A stretch of DNA of 64,000 bases from Granulicella sp. S190. GTDB taxonomy: Bacteria; Acidobacteriota; Terriglobia; Terriglobales; Acidobacteriaceae. The DNA lies in assembly GCF_009766095.1 (NCBI RefSeq), contig NZ_LMUD01000008.1:87083-151082 (forward strand), given 5' to 3'. Below the pieces are notes generated by a model. That model saw nothing but the letters and a program-made list of their open reading frames with translations, did not search any database and had not been told where the DNA came from. Position numbers and translations under genes: made by a program. Shown piece by piece: positions 17,489-27,484 of this stretch (position 1 is the stretch's first letter; every line of letters begins with the position of its first letter).

Positions 17489-17869
17489 ATGCCGGACGCA
17501 CGCTATCGTCGATCCTTAGCGATCTTTCTGGGGTTCGTCGGAATGGCGATACTCGCCATTCTGTCTTTCCTGCCCAATCACGATAAGGTTCTTCTTCATA
17601 CAGAGGGCCACTTCCATCGCTGGGGCCACCTGGTCGCGTTCGCAGCGACAACCGTTCTGCTTGCCAGCAGCCGGAGATCCTTGTCTGCGCGGTTTGCCAT
17701 GGCCTCACTGGTCGCGTTCTTCGGTTACTGCGTGGAGTTCTTGCAGCATATTCTCTTCAATAATCCGCTGGAGCTTTACGACATCGCGACTGACACCATG
17801 GGTGTCCTGCTGGGATTGGTTTTTGTGCTGCTGTGGGTGGAGATTAGCCGCATGCGGCGATTCGATTAA
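17489..17869 (+). CDS. VanZ-like membrane protein
   Basis: The 126-residue protein has four predicted helices and the VanZ pattern: ILSFLPNHDKV, FHRWGHLVAFAATTVLL, GYCVEFLQHILFNNPLELYDIATDTMGVLLGLV. The conserved KxxH-like RWGHL and the E-Q near D-N/D positions are present. VanZ family proteins give low-level teicoplanin resistance in enterococci, but most homologues have unknown envelope functions; no van genes are nearby. A single gene between the acetyltransferase and the tRNA. Confidence 0.82.
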   Translation: MPDARYRRSLAIFLGFVGMAILAILSFLPNHDKVLLHTEGHFHRWGHLVAFAATTVLLASSRRSLSARFAMASLVAFFGYCVEFLQHILFNNPLELYDIATDTMGVLLGLVFVLLWVEISRMRRFD

Positions 17870-17953
17870 GAAATTCTGTCACGTGCAAGATCTGCCGGAG
17901 CGGACCGAGGCTGACGGCTCAGGGGAATGGAAGATGTGCTTGTTTAGGAGATA

Positions 17954-18030
17954 TGGTGCGCCCGGAAGGATTCGAACCTCCGACCCTTTGGTTCGTAGCC
18001 AAATGCTCTATCCAGCTGAGCTACGGGCGC
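17954..18030 (-). tRNA. tRNA-Arg (anticodon ACG)
   Basis: On the minus strand the sequence folds as a full cloverleaf. The acceptor stem is GCGCCCG/CGGGCGC with discriminator A, the D arm carries AGCTCAGCTGGATAGAGC, the anticodon stem TTTGG/CCAAA encloses CTACGAA with anticodon ACG, and the T arm is TCGGAGGTTCGAATCCTTCCG-like. The CCA end is encoded (17954-17956). The wobble A is expected to be deaminated to inosine by TadA, reading CGU, CGC and CGA. Confidence 0.97.
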
Positions 18031-18255
18031 ACATTGCGTGGGTTGCAACCTTTTAAAGATATAGGAATTTGCGCTTTGCAGCAAGCCCGGCTCCGGTGTT
18101 GAGGAAGAGTGGGAACGGTGAGGATTCTACTGACAAGTCAAGTCTTGTGGAATAACGAAACTACTCTGCTCTCTGCATGCTGTACACCTTTGCTCCGTTG
18201 CAGAACTAGATTTAAGCAGGAGTTCTAGCGAAGGATTTTCGAGATGTAAAATCAG

Positions 18256-18269
18256 GGAAAATGTTTACC
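18256..18269. promoter_or_regulatory. Putative LacI-type operator upstream of araD
   Basis: The 324-base noncoding space before araD holds GGAAAATGTTTACC, a near-palindrome with a central TG in place of CG, about 86 bases upstream of the araD start. It resembles the 14-bp palindrome upstream of araA (21222-21235) and the general LacI/GalR operator shape. The LacI-family gene at 24555 is the natural candidate to bind both. I see no other gene in 18031-18354. Confidence 0.5.
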
Positions 18270-18354
18270 GAGCTACGACCCCCTGTCGCTTGAGCCAGAG
18301 ACAGAACCAAAGTAGACGAGCTAGCCGGCGATACGCCGAGAGAGGGAAGATGAC

Positions 18355-19065
18355 ATGCTGCTGAAGGCTCTGCGGGAAGAGGTTCTGGAAGCGAACCTGG
18401 AGCTGGTTCGCCGCGGCCTGGTGTTGTATACCTTCGGCAACGTCTCCGGAGTGGATCGCGAACAGGGATTGGTCGTCATCAAGCCGTCGGGAGTCGACTA
18501 TGACAAGTTGAAGCCAGAGCATATGGCGGTGACAGATCTGAACGGCAAGGTAGTCGAAGGTTCGCTGCGGCCTTCCTCCGATCTCGATACACATACTTTG
18601 CTCTACCGCGAGTTTGAGCAGATCGGGGCAGTGGTGCATACGCACTCGGAGTTTGCGACGAGTTTTGCGCAGGCCGGCCTGAGCATTCCTGCGCTTGGCA
18701 CCACGCACGCTGACTACTTCTACGGCCCTGTGCCGGTAACTGCTCCGCTGACCGATGATGCTATTGGCGGGAGATACGTTCACGAGACTGGAGTTGCTAT
18801 CGTCTCCTGTTTTCGCGGCGACGCAGAGACTCCAGCGATCGATCCTCTCGCCGTGCCAGCTTGCCTGGTCAACGGACATGCCCCCTTTGTGTGGGGCAAG
18901 ACAGCGCATGATGCAGCGCACAATGCTGTCGTGCTTGAGGCAGTGGCTCGTATGGCTTACCGCACGCTTACGCTCAAGGCGGATACGCTTTGCGTCTCGC
19001 AGGCGCTGCTCGACCGACACTACTTCAGAAAGCATGGCAGCGCAGCGACCTACGGGCAGAAGTAG
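18355..19065 (+). CDS. araD: L-ribulose-5-phosphate 4-epimerase
   Basis: The enzyme converts L-ribulose 5-phosphate to D-xylulose 5-phosphate, the last step of bacterial L-arabinose catabolism. The 236-residue class II aldolase fold shows FGNVSGVDREQGLVVIKPSG (substrate and phosphate binding), RPSSDLDTHTLLYREF, and the zinc ligands in VVHTHSEFATSFA and VNGHAPFVWG. Length and motifs match AraD rather than fuculose-phosphate aldolase. The gene is monocistronic, convergent with the arabinofuranosidase gene, with a putative LacI-type site upstream. Confidence 0.94.
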   Translation: MLLKALREEVLEANLELVRRGLVLYTFGNVSGVDREQGLVVIKPSGVDYDKLKPEHMAVTDLNGKVVEGSLRPSSDLDTHTLLYREFEQIGAVVHTHSEFATSFAQAGLSIPALGTTHADYFYGPVPVTAPLTDDAIGGRYVHETGVAIVSCFRGDAETPAIDPLAVPACLVNGHAPFVWGKTAHDAAHNAVVLEAVARMAYRTLTLKADTLCVSQALLDRHYFRKHGSAATYGQK

Positions 19066-19097
19066 CGCCTTGGATCATTCGCTTTACAGCAGGAGAA

Positions 19098-19127
19098 GGG
19101 CTCGCTGACCATAAGCGCAGCGAGCCC
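19098..19127. terminator. Hairpin between convergent araD and arabinofuranosidase genes
   Basis: GGGCTCGCT (19098-19106) pairs perfectly with AGCGAGCCC (19119-19127) around a 12-base loop, in the 71-base space between two converging genes. There is no long T-tract. It probably serves as a shared terminator or end-protecting hairpin. Confidence 0.65.
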
Positions 19128-19136
19128 TGGGCTGAG

Positions 19137-21095
19137 TTACTTCGCCTCCAGCTCCAACACCTGGATCGAGTACGGCGGCATGGTGTGACTGAATCCTGCT
19201 GCGCTCTTTATTGCGGTGACGAGTGGAACGATGCGAGTGGGAACAGAGATTGTGTTCGTCTCTGCGAGACTATGGCCGGATATTGTCACCAGCGTGGCCG
19301 TCTTCGCCACGTTGCTGACTCCGGTCATGGCAATGTCCACCGTCTGCGACACAGAGGATGCATTGACCAGCTTCAGATAGACCTTCCCCTTTTCAGGGCT
19401 GCTCGTGACGGAGTAGAAGAAGCGTCCGCCTCCGCCAGTGAGAGCAGAGGCCGGCACCTCGGTACCCAAGTACTTTGCAAAGATGGACTGCGCGTAGTAG
19501 CTGGGTGCTCCATAGCTGGTGAGTGCGTCGTAGCCGATCAGGTCTGACTCCCACTGCATTCCGCCCGGGTTCACGTTGACGAACAGAGGCGCATACGATG
19601 CCATGACGATGAGGTCGCTGTTTCGTTCCATCCCGGTCATCCATGCGGCATCGCCCAAAGCTGCGCCCATGTTGGTGGTGGGTGATCCCTCGCGAGTCGC
19701 CCATTCTCCTACGAAGATCTTCGGGCCGTTTCTATCTACGGTGTCGTAGTGCTTGACGTCGGCGTAGAACTCGTCTGCGCGCTTATAGTAGTGATCGTCG
19801 AGAACATCAGGCTTGAACTTTTCCAGCGGCGCGGTGGCGATGAGTTGCAGTTGTGGGTACCTCGCCTTGATGGCTTTGTAGAACTGCTGATAGCGGGCCT
19901 CGTAGCTGCCGGAACGGTCGAACCAGTCCTCGTTTCCGATCTCGACGTATTGGATGGGGAAGGGTTCGGGGTGGCCCAGCTTTGCTCGAAGGGCGCCCCA
20001 CTTCGTCGAACCGTCTCCGGTGGCAAACTCGATCTCATCCAGTGCGTCCTCGACAAAAGGCGTAAGTGTTGGACCGGGATGAATGTGATCTCCCTTCAGC
20101 GAGTATCCGGCATAGACCGCCAGCACCGTCTGGATCTTGAGGTCTTCGGTCCACTCGAGAAACTCCAGGAGGCCCATTCCATCGGAGGATTGGTAGTTCC
20201 ACGGGCTGCGGTGGGTGGGCCGATCGACAAGTGGACCGATGGTATTTTTCCAATCGAATCTCTCATCGATCTGATCGCCTTCGAGATAGTTTCCTCCGGG
20301 AAGTCGCAGGAACTTCGGATGCATCTCCGCCATCATCTGCATCAGGTCCGGCCGGTTTCCGTTTTGTCGATTTTTATAGGTGTGCGGAAACAGAGAGACG
20401 AGATCGATCCAGATCTTTCCTGTACGACGGACCGTCAGCAGAAGATGGTTTTGAGAGGAGACCTCTATCTTCGCGGTGTTTAGGGTGAACTCGTACTGCT
20501 TCCAATCGGTAGAGAGTGTTGGAATCGTGGCGGAGGCGACTGCTGTGCCGGTGTTGTCGTTGATCAGCTCGATGGACAGCGGCCCCATATCCGAGGAGTT
20601 CGCCTTCAGGTAAAGCGATCCTTTGTAGGTGGTCTCGGGCCGTAGAGCCATCCCCCAGTAGCCTTCGTTTCTTACGCCTGCGGGATTGTCTGCATCGGCT
20701 TTTTTTACCGTGATCGCAAGGCTATGCTGCAGCGCAGCGCTTGGCCCTTCGGAGTCGTCAATCGCCATGGAGGCTATCGAATCTCCTTTTTGCTCCATAT
20801 CCCAGTGCGCCACGCCTCCGAAGCCGTGATCCTGAAAGGTTCGGTTTCGCACCATCTCCGCGTAGAGGCCGCCGTCGTAGGAGTAGTTGATCTCTTCGGT
20901 CATAAGACCGTAGAGCGTCGGGCTTACCGGATGCAAGGACTTATCCAGTTGGATATTAAGTGTCGCCTTCGGCGATTGTGCGTGGCCGGGATGAGGAGAT
21001 ATTGCAGTGATGAGAATCACTAGGGCGATTCGCGACGTTGCCCATCGCAAGTTCTCCATCGTGGGGAGAAGAGTCTTCAAATTGGTTCCCGTCAT
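19137..21095 (-). CDS. Secreted alpha-L-arabinofuranosidase, GH51
   Basis: The 652-residue enzyme cleaves terminal arabinofuranose from plant arabinans and arabinoxylans. The N-terminus has a signal peptide (ALVILITAISPHPGHAQS), so it is exported. The opening LHPVSPTLYGLMTEEINYSYDGGLYAEMVRNRTF is typical of GH51. A carbohydrate-binding-like sandwich (about residues 100-235) precedes the barrel with EIGNEDWFDRS (acid/base Glu) and FVGEWATREG (nucleophile Glu). A second ATG at 21059 could be the start. It diverges from araA across a region holding a LacI-type palindrome, linking release of arabinose to its metabolism. Confidence 0.93.
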   Translation of the reverse strand: MTGTNLKTLLPTMENLRWATSRIALVILITAISPHPGHAQSPKATLNIQLDKSLHPVSPTLYGLMTEEINYSYDGGLYAEMVRNRTFQDHGFGGVAHWDMEQKGDSIASMAIDDSEGPSAALQHSLAITVKKADADNPAGVRNEGYWGMALRPETTYKGSLYLKANSSDMGPLSIELINDNTGTAVASATIPTLSTDWKQYEFTLNTAKIEVSSQNHLLLTVRRTGKIWIDLVSLFPHTYKNRQNGNRPDLMQMMAEMHPKFLRLPGGNYLEGDQIDERFDWKNTIGPLVDRPTHRSPWNYQSSDGMGLLEFLEWTEDLKIQTVLAVYAGYSLKGDHIHPGPTLTPFVEDALDEIEFATGDGSTKWGALRAKLGHPEPFPIQYVEIGNEDWFDRSGSYEARYQQFYKAIKARYPQLQLIATAPLEKFKPDVLDDHYYKRADEFYADVKHYDTVDRNGPKIFVGEWATREGSPTTNMGAALGDAAWMTGMERNSDLIVMASYAPLFVNVNPGGMQWESDLIGYDALTSYGAPSYYAQSIFAKYLGTEVPASALTGGGGRFFYSVTSSPEKGKVYLKLVNASSVSQTVDIAMTGVSNVAKTATLVTISGHSLAETNTISVPTRIVPLVTAIKSAAGFSHTMPPYSIQVLELEAK

Positions 21096-21221
21096 GGAGG
21101 TCTGTTCCTCGGCACTCGAAATTTGCGAAAACGATTACCGACGGAGTATAACCTCGTTTGCACGGGAGCAGCCACTGTGAGATTGACAGCAAGGAAATGA
21201 GATCGATAGGGTATACAGATT

Positions 21222-21235
21222 GGGAAACGTTTTCC
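21222..21235. promoter_or_regulatory. LacI-type operator between the arabinofuranosidase gene and araA
   Basis: GGGAAACGTTTTCC is a 14-bp palindrome with a central CG and 6 of 7 arm positions symmetric, the classic LacI/GalR/CcpA operator form. It lies 66 bases before the araA start in the divergent spacer. The similar sequence before araD supports a shared local regulon governed by the LacI-family protein encoded at 24555. Confidence 0.62.
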
Positions 21236-21301
21236 TTGCACTTTGTATGCCACAAACTCTCTCTTCCCCCCATCAACGAAGGATTCCCAAGGGACAACAT
21301 C

Positions 21302-22780
21302 ATGAAGAATATTGAAACGCTGGAAGTTTGGTTTGTTACTGGAAGTCAGCATCTGTACGGGGCTGAGGCTCTTGGTCAGGTGGCCGCCAACGCGCAGAAC
21401 GTTGCTCAGTCGCTGGATCTTGAGACGTCGATACCTTACCGCGTGGTGTTCAAACCGGTCATGACGACACCCGATGAGATTACTCGTCTCTGTCGCGAGG
21501 CGAACAATACGGAGAGCTGCATTGGCCTCATCTTGTGGATGCATACTTTTTCTCCTGCGAAGATGTGGATTGCAGGTTTGAGTCTGTTGACCAAGCCGTT
21601 TCTCCATCTGCATACGCAGTTCAATCGAGAGCTTCCGTGGTCGTCCATCGATATGGACTTCATGAATCTGAACCAGGCGGCGCATGGGGACCGTGAGTTC
21701 GGTCATCTGACGGCGCGGCTGCGCCTTGCGCGCAAGGTGGTGGTCGGATTCTGGAAGGATGCGGAGACGGTCGCGGAGATCGCTGCGTGGACACGCGCCG
21801 CCGCGGGATGGCATGAGTCGCAGAATCTGAAGGTCGTTCGGTTTGGCGATAACATGCGTGAGGTTGCCGTGACCGATGGTGACAAGATAGCGGCGCAGGC
21901 GCAGCTTGGTTACAGCGTCAGCGGGTATGGCGTAGGCGATCTGGTTGCGCGGATGAATCAATTTACGGACACTGAAGTCGACAAACTCGTGAGGGAGTAT
22001 CGGGAGGCTTACTCGATCAGCCGGGAGCATGACCGGCCCGACTCGCTTCGCGACGCCGCAAAGATCGAGCTGGGTCTGCGTGCCTTTTTGGAAGAAGGCG
22101 GCTTCGGAGCGTTCACGGATAATTTTCAGGACCTTCACGGCATGGATCAGCTGCCCGGAATTGCCACGCAGCGTTTGATGGCTGATGGATATGGCTTTGG
22201 CGGAGAAGGGGATTGGAAGACCGCTGCACTGGTGCGCACGATGAAGGTGATGGCTCACGGTCTTCCCGGGGGCACCTCTTTTATGGAGGACTACACCTAC
22301 GACTTTAACGGCACGCCGAAGGTGCTGGGCTCGCACATGCTGGAGCTATGCCCTTCGATCGCGGTTGATAAGCCGGCGCTCGAGGTTCATCCTCTTGCCA
22401 TCGGCGGCAAGTCAGATCCTGTGCGCCTTGTGTTTACTGCGTCGAGTGGACCCGCCATTGTTGCGTCGCTGGTCGATATGGGAGACCGGTTTCGCATGAT
22501 TGTGAATGAGGTGGAGGTCATAGCTCCAGAACAGGCTTTGCCGAAACTTCCGGTAGCACGTGCGGTATGGCTGCCCCAGCCCAGCCTGAAGGTCGCTGCT
22601 GCGGCATGGATCTACGCGGGTGGAGCGCACCACACCGGGTTCAGTCACGCACTGACGATGGAGCATCTGGAAGACTTCACCGAGATCGCGGGGGTAGAGC
22701 TGATCCGCATCGACGCGGACACGCGTATCTCCGATTTTCGACGCCAGCTTCGTTGGGATGAGGCCGCGTACTCCCGGTAG
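21302..22780 (+). CDS. araA: L-arabinose isomerase
   Basis: The enzyme isomerises L-arabinose to L-ribulose. From ATG 21302 it is 492 residues, the normal AraA length. Diagnostic stretches are [17 protein letters not shown] at the N-terminus, [45 protein letters not shown], and the Mn-binding region with [17 protein letters not shown] and [11 protein letters not shown]. An open frame continues upstream to 21158 but lacks the conserved start. araB follows after 96 bases, so co-transcription is likely. Confidence 0.97.
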   Translation: MKNIETLEVWFVTGSQHLYGAEALGQVAANAQNVAQSLDLETSIPYRVVFKPVMTTPDEITRLCREANNTESCIGLILWMHTFSPAKMWIAGLSLLTKPFLHLHTQFNRELPWSSIDMDFMNLNQAAHGDREFGHLTARLRLARKVVVGFWKDAETVAEIAAWTRAAAGWHESQNLKVVRFGDNMREVAVTDGDKIAAQAQLGYSVSGYGVGDLVARMNQFTDTEVDKLVREYREAYSISREHDRPDSLRDAAKIELGLRAFLEEGGFGAFTDNFQDLHGMDQLPGIATQRLMADGYGFGGEGDWKTAALVRTMKVMAHGLPGGTSFMEDYTYDFNGTPKVLGSHMLELCPSIAVDKPALEVHPLAIGGKSDPVRLVFTASSGPAIVASLVDMGDRFRMIVNEVEVIAPEQALPKLPVARAVWLPQPSLKVAAAAWIYAGGAHHTGFSHALTMEHLEDFTEIAGVELIRIDADTRISDFRRQLRWDEAAYSR

Positions 22781-22876
22781 CATCGTGCCCGGATGAGAGC
22801 TCCGACAGACTATCATCGCTTCAAGCGTGCCATAGACGATGAAGGACAAAGAAAGACAAGTGCCAGGAGATGCTTG

Positions 22877-24454
22877 ATGGCTGTTGTTGCTGGAGTTGAT
22901 TTTGGAACCCTAAGCGTGCGGGTGACACTCGTCGATAGTCAGCGTGGCCCCATTGGCACGGCGTCGTCGGAGTACCCTCTGAAGCGCAAACGCGAAGATC
23001 CTGACTTCGCGACTCAGTCGCACGCCGAGCAGATGGAAGCTCTGGTAGTGGCGACTCGGAAGGTACTTGCAGAGACGAGATTTTCCGGTGCTGGAGTAGA
23101 GGCTCTGGCTCTGGCTACAACTGGCTCCAGCGTTGTTCCTGTCGATGAGCAGATGCAGCCTCTCGATGACTACTACCTCTGGTGCGACCACCGCGCGCAT
23201 GCCGAGGCGAAGGAGATTACTGATCTTGCGCACGCGGAGAATCTGGAGGCGATCGAATGGTGCGGTGGCGTCTACTCGCACGAGTGGGGATTCGCGAAGC
23301 TGCTGCACTGGCTGCGCCACAATCCGGAAAAGCGCGCGCGGTTTGCCAGTGCGCTTGAGCATTGCGATATGGTCGCGGCGACATTGGCGGGCATCACCGA
23401 TCCGAAGAAGGTTCGCCGCAGCATCTGCGCCATGGGCCATAAGTGGATGTGGAATCCGAAGTGGGGTGGTCTTCCGTCACAGTCCTTCCTGTCGAAGGTG
23501 GATCCGCTGTTGGATGGTATTCGCGAAAAGATCGGCGGAGAGTACCTCACCTCCGATCACCTCGCTGGCGGTTTGTCTCAAGAGTGGGCAGAGAAGATGG
23601 GGCTTCGCGCGGGTATTCCTATTCCGGTGGGAGCGTTCGATGCACACTGGGATGCGATTGGCGCGGGATGCCGTACGGGAGATGTGGTCAACGTGGTTGG
23701 AACCTCTACCTGCATCATTGCGATGGCCGGTCAGGCAGAGTTAGTCCACGGTGTCTGCGGGGTCGTGCCTGGCAGCGTGCATCCACAATACACCGGCATT
23801 GAGGCTGGTCTCTCGGCGACCGGTGACATCTTCGAGGCGATCGCACGCAGGGCAGGCGTGAAGGTTCGTGAGCTGGCCGTGGGGCTCGATCAGTATCGCG
23901 CCGGCCAGACGGGTTTGCTGCGCCTCAGTTGGGATAACGGCGACCGAACAGTGCTGGTGAATCCCGAGCTTGGTGGAGTGACCTTTGGCTGGAACCTCGT
24001 TCATACTGCGCAGGACGAACTGTTCGCGGCGATTGAGGGAACGGCGTTTCATACGCGCATCATCCTCGAACGGATGGAGGAGTTTGGCGTTCCGGTGGAA
24101 CGAGTAATCAATGCCGGCGGCATTCCGCAGAACAATGCTGTCCTGAATCAGGTGTATGCCAATGTCCTGAACAAGCCAGTCCTGGTGCCTAAGGGAACCC
24201 CGACCAGCCTCGGATCGGGAATCTTTGCTCTTCTCGCGGCAGGTGCGTTCGCCACGATCGAAGACGCGCAGAGGAAGATGTGTCTTCCGTACGAGATGTA
24301 TTCGCCGGAGCCTGCGGCGGTCGAGGTCTACGAAGAGCTCTATGGGCTCTACCGTACGGCCTACTTTGCCATGGGTCAGTCGAATGCTGAAGCTGCCTCG
24401 ATGGGGAAGATCCTCCCTGAGCTCCGACGAATTGCTGCAACGGTTCGTGCCTAG
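22877..24454 (+). CDS. araB: Ribulokinase
   Basis: This FGGY-type kinase phosphorylates L-ribulose to L-ribulose 5-phosphate. From ATG 22877, with AGGAG seven bases upstream, the protein is 525 residues. The N-terminal ATPase motif VAGVDFGTLSVRVTLVD, DDYYLWCDHRAHAEAKEI, NVVGTSTCIIAM and the C-terminal INAGGIPQNNAVLNQVYANVLNKPV and LGSGIFALLAAGAF motifs fit AraB of the long ribulokinase family. It follows araA and precedes the LacI-family regulator by 100 bases. Confidence 0.96.
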   Translation: MAVVAGVDFGTLSVRVTLVDSQRGPIGTASSEYPLKRKREDPDFATQSHAEQMEALVVATRKVLAETRFSGAGVEALALATTGSSVVPVDEQMQPLDDYYLWCDHRAHAEAKEITDLAHAENLEAIEWCGGVYSHEWGFAKLLHWLRHNPEKRARFASALEHCDMVAATLAGITDPKKVRRSICAMGHKWMWNPKWGGLPSQSFLSKVDPLLDGIREKIGGEYLTSDHLAGGLSQEWAEKMGLRAGIPIPVGAFDAHWDAIGAGCRTGDVVNVVGTSTCIIAMAGQAELVHGVCGVVPGSVHPQYTGIEAGLSATGDIFEAIARRAGVKVRELAVGLDQYRAGQTGLLRLSWDNGDRTVLVNPELGGVTFGWNLVHTAQDELFAAIEGTAFHTRIILERMEEFGVPVERVINAGGIPQNNAVLNQVYANVLNKPVLVPKGTPTSLGSGIFALLAAGAFATIEDAQRKMCLPYEMYSPEPAAVEVYEELYGLYRTAYFAMGQSNAEAASMGKILPELRRIAATVRA

Positions 24455-24554
24455 CTCCGAGTGATTTTGCGGGGTCGAGGGGCATTCGGCCCACACGATA
24501 TGATTGGTTTCGGCGGTTTATCTGAGACTATTGTGGATACGAACTCCCTAAACT

Positions 24555-25667
24555 ATGGCAGACCCCTCACCCTCAACACGCACTAAAAAAGAAAAAACCG
24601 TCAAGCCGGAGAGAATGGATATCCGCGCGGTTGCGCGGCTTGCGAACGTCTCGATTGCCACGGTCTCGCGCACCATCAATCGTCTGCCGACGGTAAATCC
24701 CAAACTGGCAAAGCGTGTCTGGGATGTGATCGAGGAGCTCGACTACTTCCCGAATACGCAGGCTCGATCGCTGGTGTCGGGGCGAAGCTGGATTTTGGGG
24801 CTCATCGTCTCGGAGATCACCAATCCCTTCTTTCCCGAGTTGATCCAGGGCTTTGAAGAGATCGCCATCGAGCACGGTTACGAGATTCTCGTCAGCTCGA
24901 CGAATCATGATCCCAAGCGCATGTCGCACTGCATCCGGCGAATGCTGGAGCGCAAGGTGGACGGGGTGGCGATCATGACATTCGGTATCGAAGAGCCACT
25001 ACTCGAACAACTCTCTCAGCGAAAGGTTCCTCTCGTCTTCATCGACGTAGGGCCTGACCGCGCCGGAGTGAGTGTGTTGAAGGTCGATTACCATCATGGA
25101 ATCCGTCAGGGGGTACAGCATCTGGCGGCGCTGGGTCATAGGAATATCGCCTTCATCACTGGACCAAAGCATCTTCACTCTTCACAGTCGCGCTTGAAAG
25201 CGTTCTCTCTGTCCCTGGAAGAGTGCGGCATCACGCAGAATGCCGCCTGGGTTCTGGAGGGAAACCATACGCTTGAGGGTGGAATGGCAGCGATGGAGAA
25301 GCTGCTCGCGCTGAGTAATACTCCGACGGCTGTCATGTGCTCGAACGATATGACGGCGATCGGCGTGTTGCACAAGGCTTACAGAGCTGGCGTTCGCGTG
25401 CCCGACGATCTCTCGGTGATTGGGTTCGACGATATTCATATCGCAGAGGTCACGATCCCGCCGCTTACGACGGTGCAGATGTCCCGTTTCGAGATTGCTA
25501 AAGCTTGTGTGGCTGCGCTTCGAGCGCCACTGGAAGAGCCTAAACTCGCTCATAAGCGCGAATATGAGATCAGCACTGACCTTATCGTTCGAGAGTCCAC
25601 AACCTTTCCCAAAGGGACGATGGAGCATCTGCGTACCAGCAAACGGGTCAAGAAGAGCGGCACCTAG
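24555..25667 (+). CDS. LacI-family transcriptional regulator, likely arabinose-responsive
   Basis: The 370-residue protein begins with about 20 lysine-rich residues, then a LacI helix-turn-helix (DIRAVARLANVSIATVSRTINRLPTVNPKLAKRVWDVIEELDYFPN) and hinge (ARSLVSGRSWILGLIVSEITNPFFPEL). The sugar-binding core has CSNDMTAIGVLHKAYRAGVRVPDDLSVIGFDDI. The location immediately after araAB and the two LacI-type palindromes near araD and araA make control of arabinose use the best inference. The ligand (arabinose, ribulose or a derivative) is not evident. Confidence 0.9.
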   Translation: MADPSPSTRTKKEKTVKPERMDIRAVARLANVSIATVSRTINRLPTVNPKLAKRVWDVIEELDYFPNTQARSLVSGRSWILGLIVSEITNPFFPELIQGFEEIAIEHGYEILVSSTNHDPKRMSHCIRRMLERKVDGVAIMTFGIEEPLLEQLSQRKVPLVFIDVGPDRAGVSVLKVDYHHGIRQGVQHLAALGHRNIAFITGPKHLHSSQSRLKAFSLSLEECGITQNAAWVLEGNHTLEGGMAAMEKLLALSNTPTAVMCSNDMTAIGVLHKAYRAGVRVPDDLSVIGFDDIHIAEVTIPPLTTVQMSRFEIAKACVAALRAPLEEPKLAHKREYEISTDLIVRESTTFPKGTMEHLRTSKRVKKSGT

Positions 25668-25717
25668 AATCGTCTTCGAAACTAAGCCGAGGCAGGCCGC
25701 GGAATCCTGAATATCTA

Positions 25718-26194
25718 ATGAACCCTGAGATTGTCCTGCGTGATTATCGTCCGGCTGATCTCGATGCGATGTATCGATTGGACCAGGATTGCTTTTCGGA
25801 GGAGTTCAGGTTTGATCGAGAGTCGATGCGGCTCTTTGCAGAAGACTCCGACGCCCTGGTTTGCGTTGCAGAGACGACAGAGGGTGAGATCGCTGGATTC
25901 GTGATCGTCCACATGGAGCCTGTTTCAGCGGGAAGACGCGGATATGTGGTGACACTGGATGTGGCCCAGGAGCACAGGCGAACAGGTTTGGCGGGGCGAC
26001 TCCTGCTGACGGTTGAGGAGCGTGCCGCTGCCACAGGTGCATCGTGGATGGAGTTGCATGTCTTTACCGGGAACGAGGGTGCGATCCGTTTCTACGAGCG
26101 TTCAGGGTATACGCGGAGAGACATAAAGCGCAGGTTCTATGGCAAAGCTGGGTTGGATGCGTTTGTCTACCGCAAGCCTCTCACTAGTTTGTAA
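25718..26194 (+). CDS. GNAT acetyltransferase, RimI-like
   Basis: The 158-residue protein is a single GNAT domain: ADLDAMYRLDQDCFSEEF, IAGFVIVHM, VTLDVAQEHRRTGLAGRLLLTVEERA (acetyl-CoA loop RRTGLA), ELHVFTGNEGAIRFYERSGY. The layout is close to RimI-type N-alpha acetyltransferases, but the usual Gln/Arg-x-x-Gly is Arg-Arg-Thr-Gly, and the substrate is not determined. It converges with murA 10 bases away. Confidence 0.82.
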   Translation: MNPEIVLRDYRPADLDAMYRLDQDCFSEEFRFDRESMRLFAEDSDALVCVAETTEGEIAGFVIVHMEPVSAGRRGYVVTLDVAQEHRRTGLAGRLLLTVEERAAATGASWMELHVFTGNEGAIRFYERSGYTRRDIKRRFYGKAGLDAFVYRKPLTSL

Positions 26195-26203
26195 CGTTAT
26201 GGG

Positions 26204-27484
26204 TTACCTTTTTCCGAAGACGTCTCCCATCCGGCGAATCTGAGCGCCGACACCGCGAAGCTTCTCTTCGAAGTGTTCGTAGCCGCGATCGAGATGGTAG
26301 ACACGGTCGAGGATGGTCTCTCCGTCCGCGACGAGAGCGGCAAGCACGAGCGAGGCGGAGGCGCGAAGATCCGAGCACATCACAGCAGCCGATTGCAGAG
26401 GAGTCTTGCCTCGAACCGTGGCGGCACGGCCGGAGATGGTGATGTTCGCACCCATGCGAATCAGCTCCTGCACATGCATGAAGCGATTTTCGAAGATGTT
26501 TTCGATGACGGTGCTGGTGCCTTCGGACTGTGTCGCGAGTGCCATGTACTGCGCCTGCATGTCGGTGGGGAAGCCCGGATACTCTTCGGTGGTGATGTCG
26601 GCTGCCTTCAACTCACCGCCCGAACGGACACGGACGTGATCGGCGCCGACGTCGATCTTGACGCCGCACTGTTCAAGCTTGGAGATCAGCGCGGCAAGGT
26701 GTTTGGGTTCGCAGCAGTCAACGTTGAGATCGCCACCGGTGATGGCTCCCGCGATAAGGAAGGTTCCAGCCTCGATGCGGTCGGGGTTGATGCGATGACG
26801 TGCGCCGTGAAGTTTCGAGACGCCCTGAATGCGGATGGTGCTGGTGCCTGCGCCTTCGATCTTGGCTCCCATGGCGACGAGCAGAGCAGCAAGGTCGGTT
26901 ACCTCGGGCTCGCGGGCGCAGTTCTCGAAGACGGACTCTCCTTCGGCCAGGGTAGCGGCCATCAGGAGGTCTTCGGTGCCGGTGACGGTGATCTTATCGA
27001 AGACGATGTGAGCGCCCTTCAGGCGATCGGCGCGGGCCTCTAGGTAGCCGTGGTCCTGGGTGATGGTCGCGCCCATAGCTTCGAGTCCGTTGATGTGAAG
27101 GTCGATGGGGCGGCCGCCGATAGCGCAGCCTCCCGGCATGGCAACGCGCGCGATGCCGGTGCGCGCGATGAGCGGTCCGAGCACCAGAGAGCTGGCGCGC
27201 ATGGTTTTGACGATCTCGTACTTCGCGACGGGATCGGAGAGGATAGCGCATTTGATGTGAGTGCGGTGCTGGGCGCGGCCGTAGCCGAGTTCGACCTCAG
27301 CGCCCATGCTGGTCAGGAGCTTGCGCTCGGTCTCGATGTCCTGGACCTGGGGGATGTTTTCGAGGATGACCTCATCCTCCGTCAGGATGGCGGCGGCCAT
27401 GCAAGGAAGGGCGGAGTTTTTTGCTCCGGAGACTTTGATGGTGCCGAGAAGGGGATTTCCGCCGCGAACTACGAACTTATCCAT
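26204..27484 (-). CDS. murA: UDP-N-acetylglucosamine 1-carboxyvinyltransferase
   Basis: MurA transfers enolpyruvate to UDP-GlcNAc, the first committed step of peptidoglycan synthesis. The 426 residues include [16 protein letters not shown] at the N-terminus, the catalytic loop [18 protein letters not shown] with Cys at the position attacked by fosfomycin, and [17 protein letters not shown] at the C-terminus. Full length; a single gene with a long upstream spacer. Confidence 0.97.
   Translation of the reverse strand: MDKFVVRGGNPLLGTIKVSGAKNSALPCMAAAILTEDEVILENIPQVQDIETERKLLTSMGAEVELGYGRAQHRTHIKCAILSDPVAKYEIVKTMRASSLVLGPLIARTGIARVAMPGGCAIGGRPIDLHINGLEAMGATITQDHGYLEARADRLKGAHIVFDKITVTGTEDLLMAATLAEGESVFENCAREPEVTDLAALLVAMGAKIEGAGTSTIRIQGVSKLHGARHRINPDRIEAGTFLIAGAITGGDLNVDCCEPKHLAALISKLEQCGVKIDVGADHVRVRSGGELKAADITTEEYPGFPTDMQAQYMALATQSEGTSTVIENIFENRFMHVQELIRMGANITISGRAATVRGKTPLQSAAVMCSDLRASASLVLAALVADGETILDRVYHLDRGYEHFEEKLRGVGAQIRRMGDVFGKR

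Noticed and set aside
17489..17869. VanZ protein as a glycopeptide-resistance locus
   Set aside because: No vanA, vanH, vanX or regulator genes lie near it; VanZ-like proteins alone are common and not specific.
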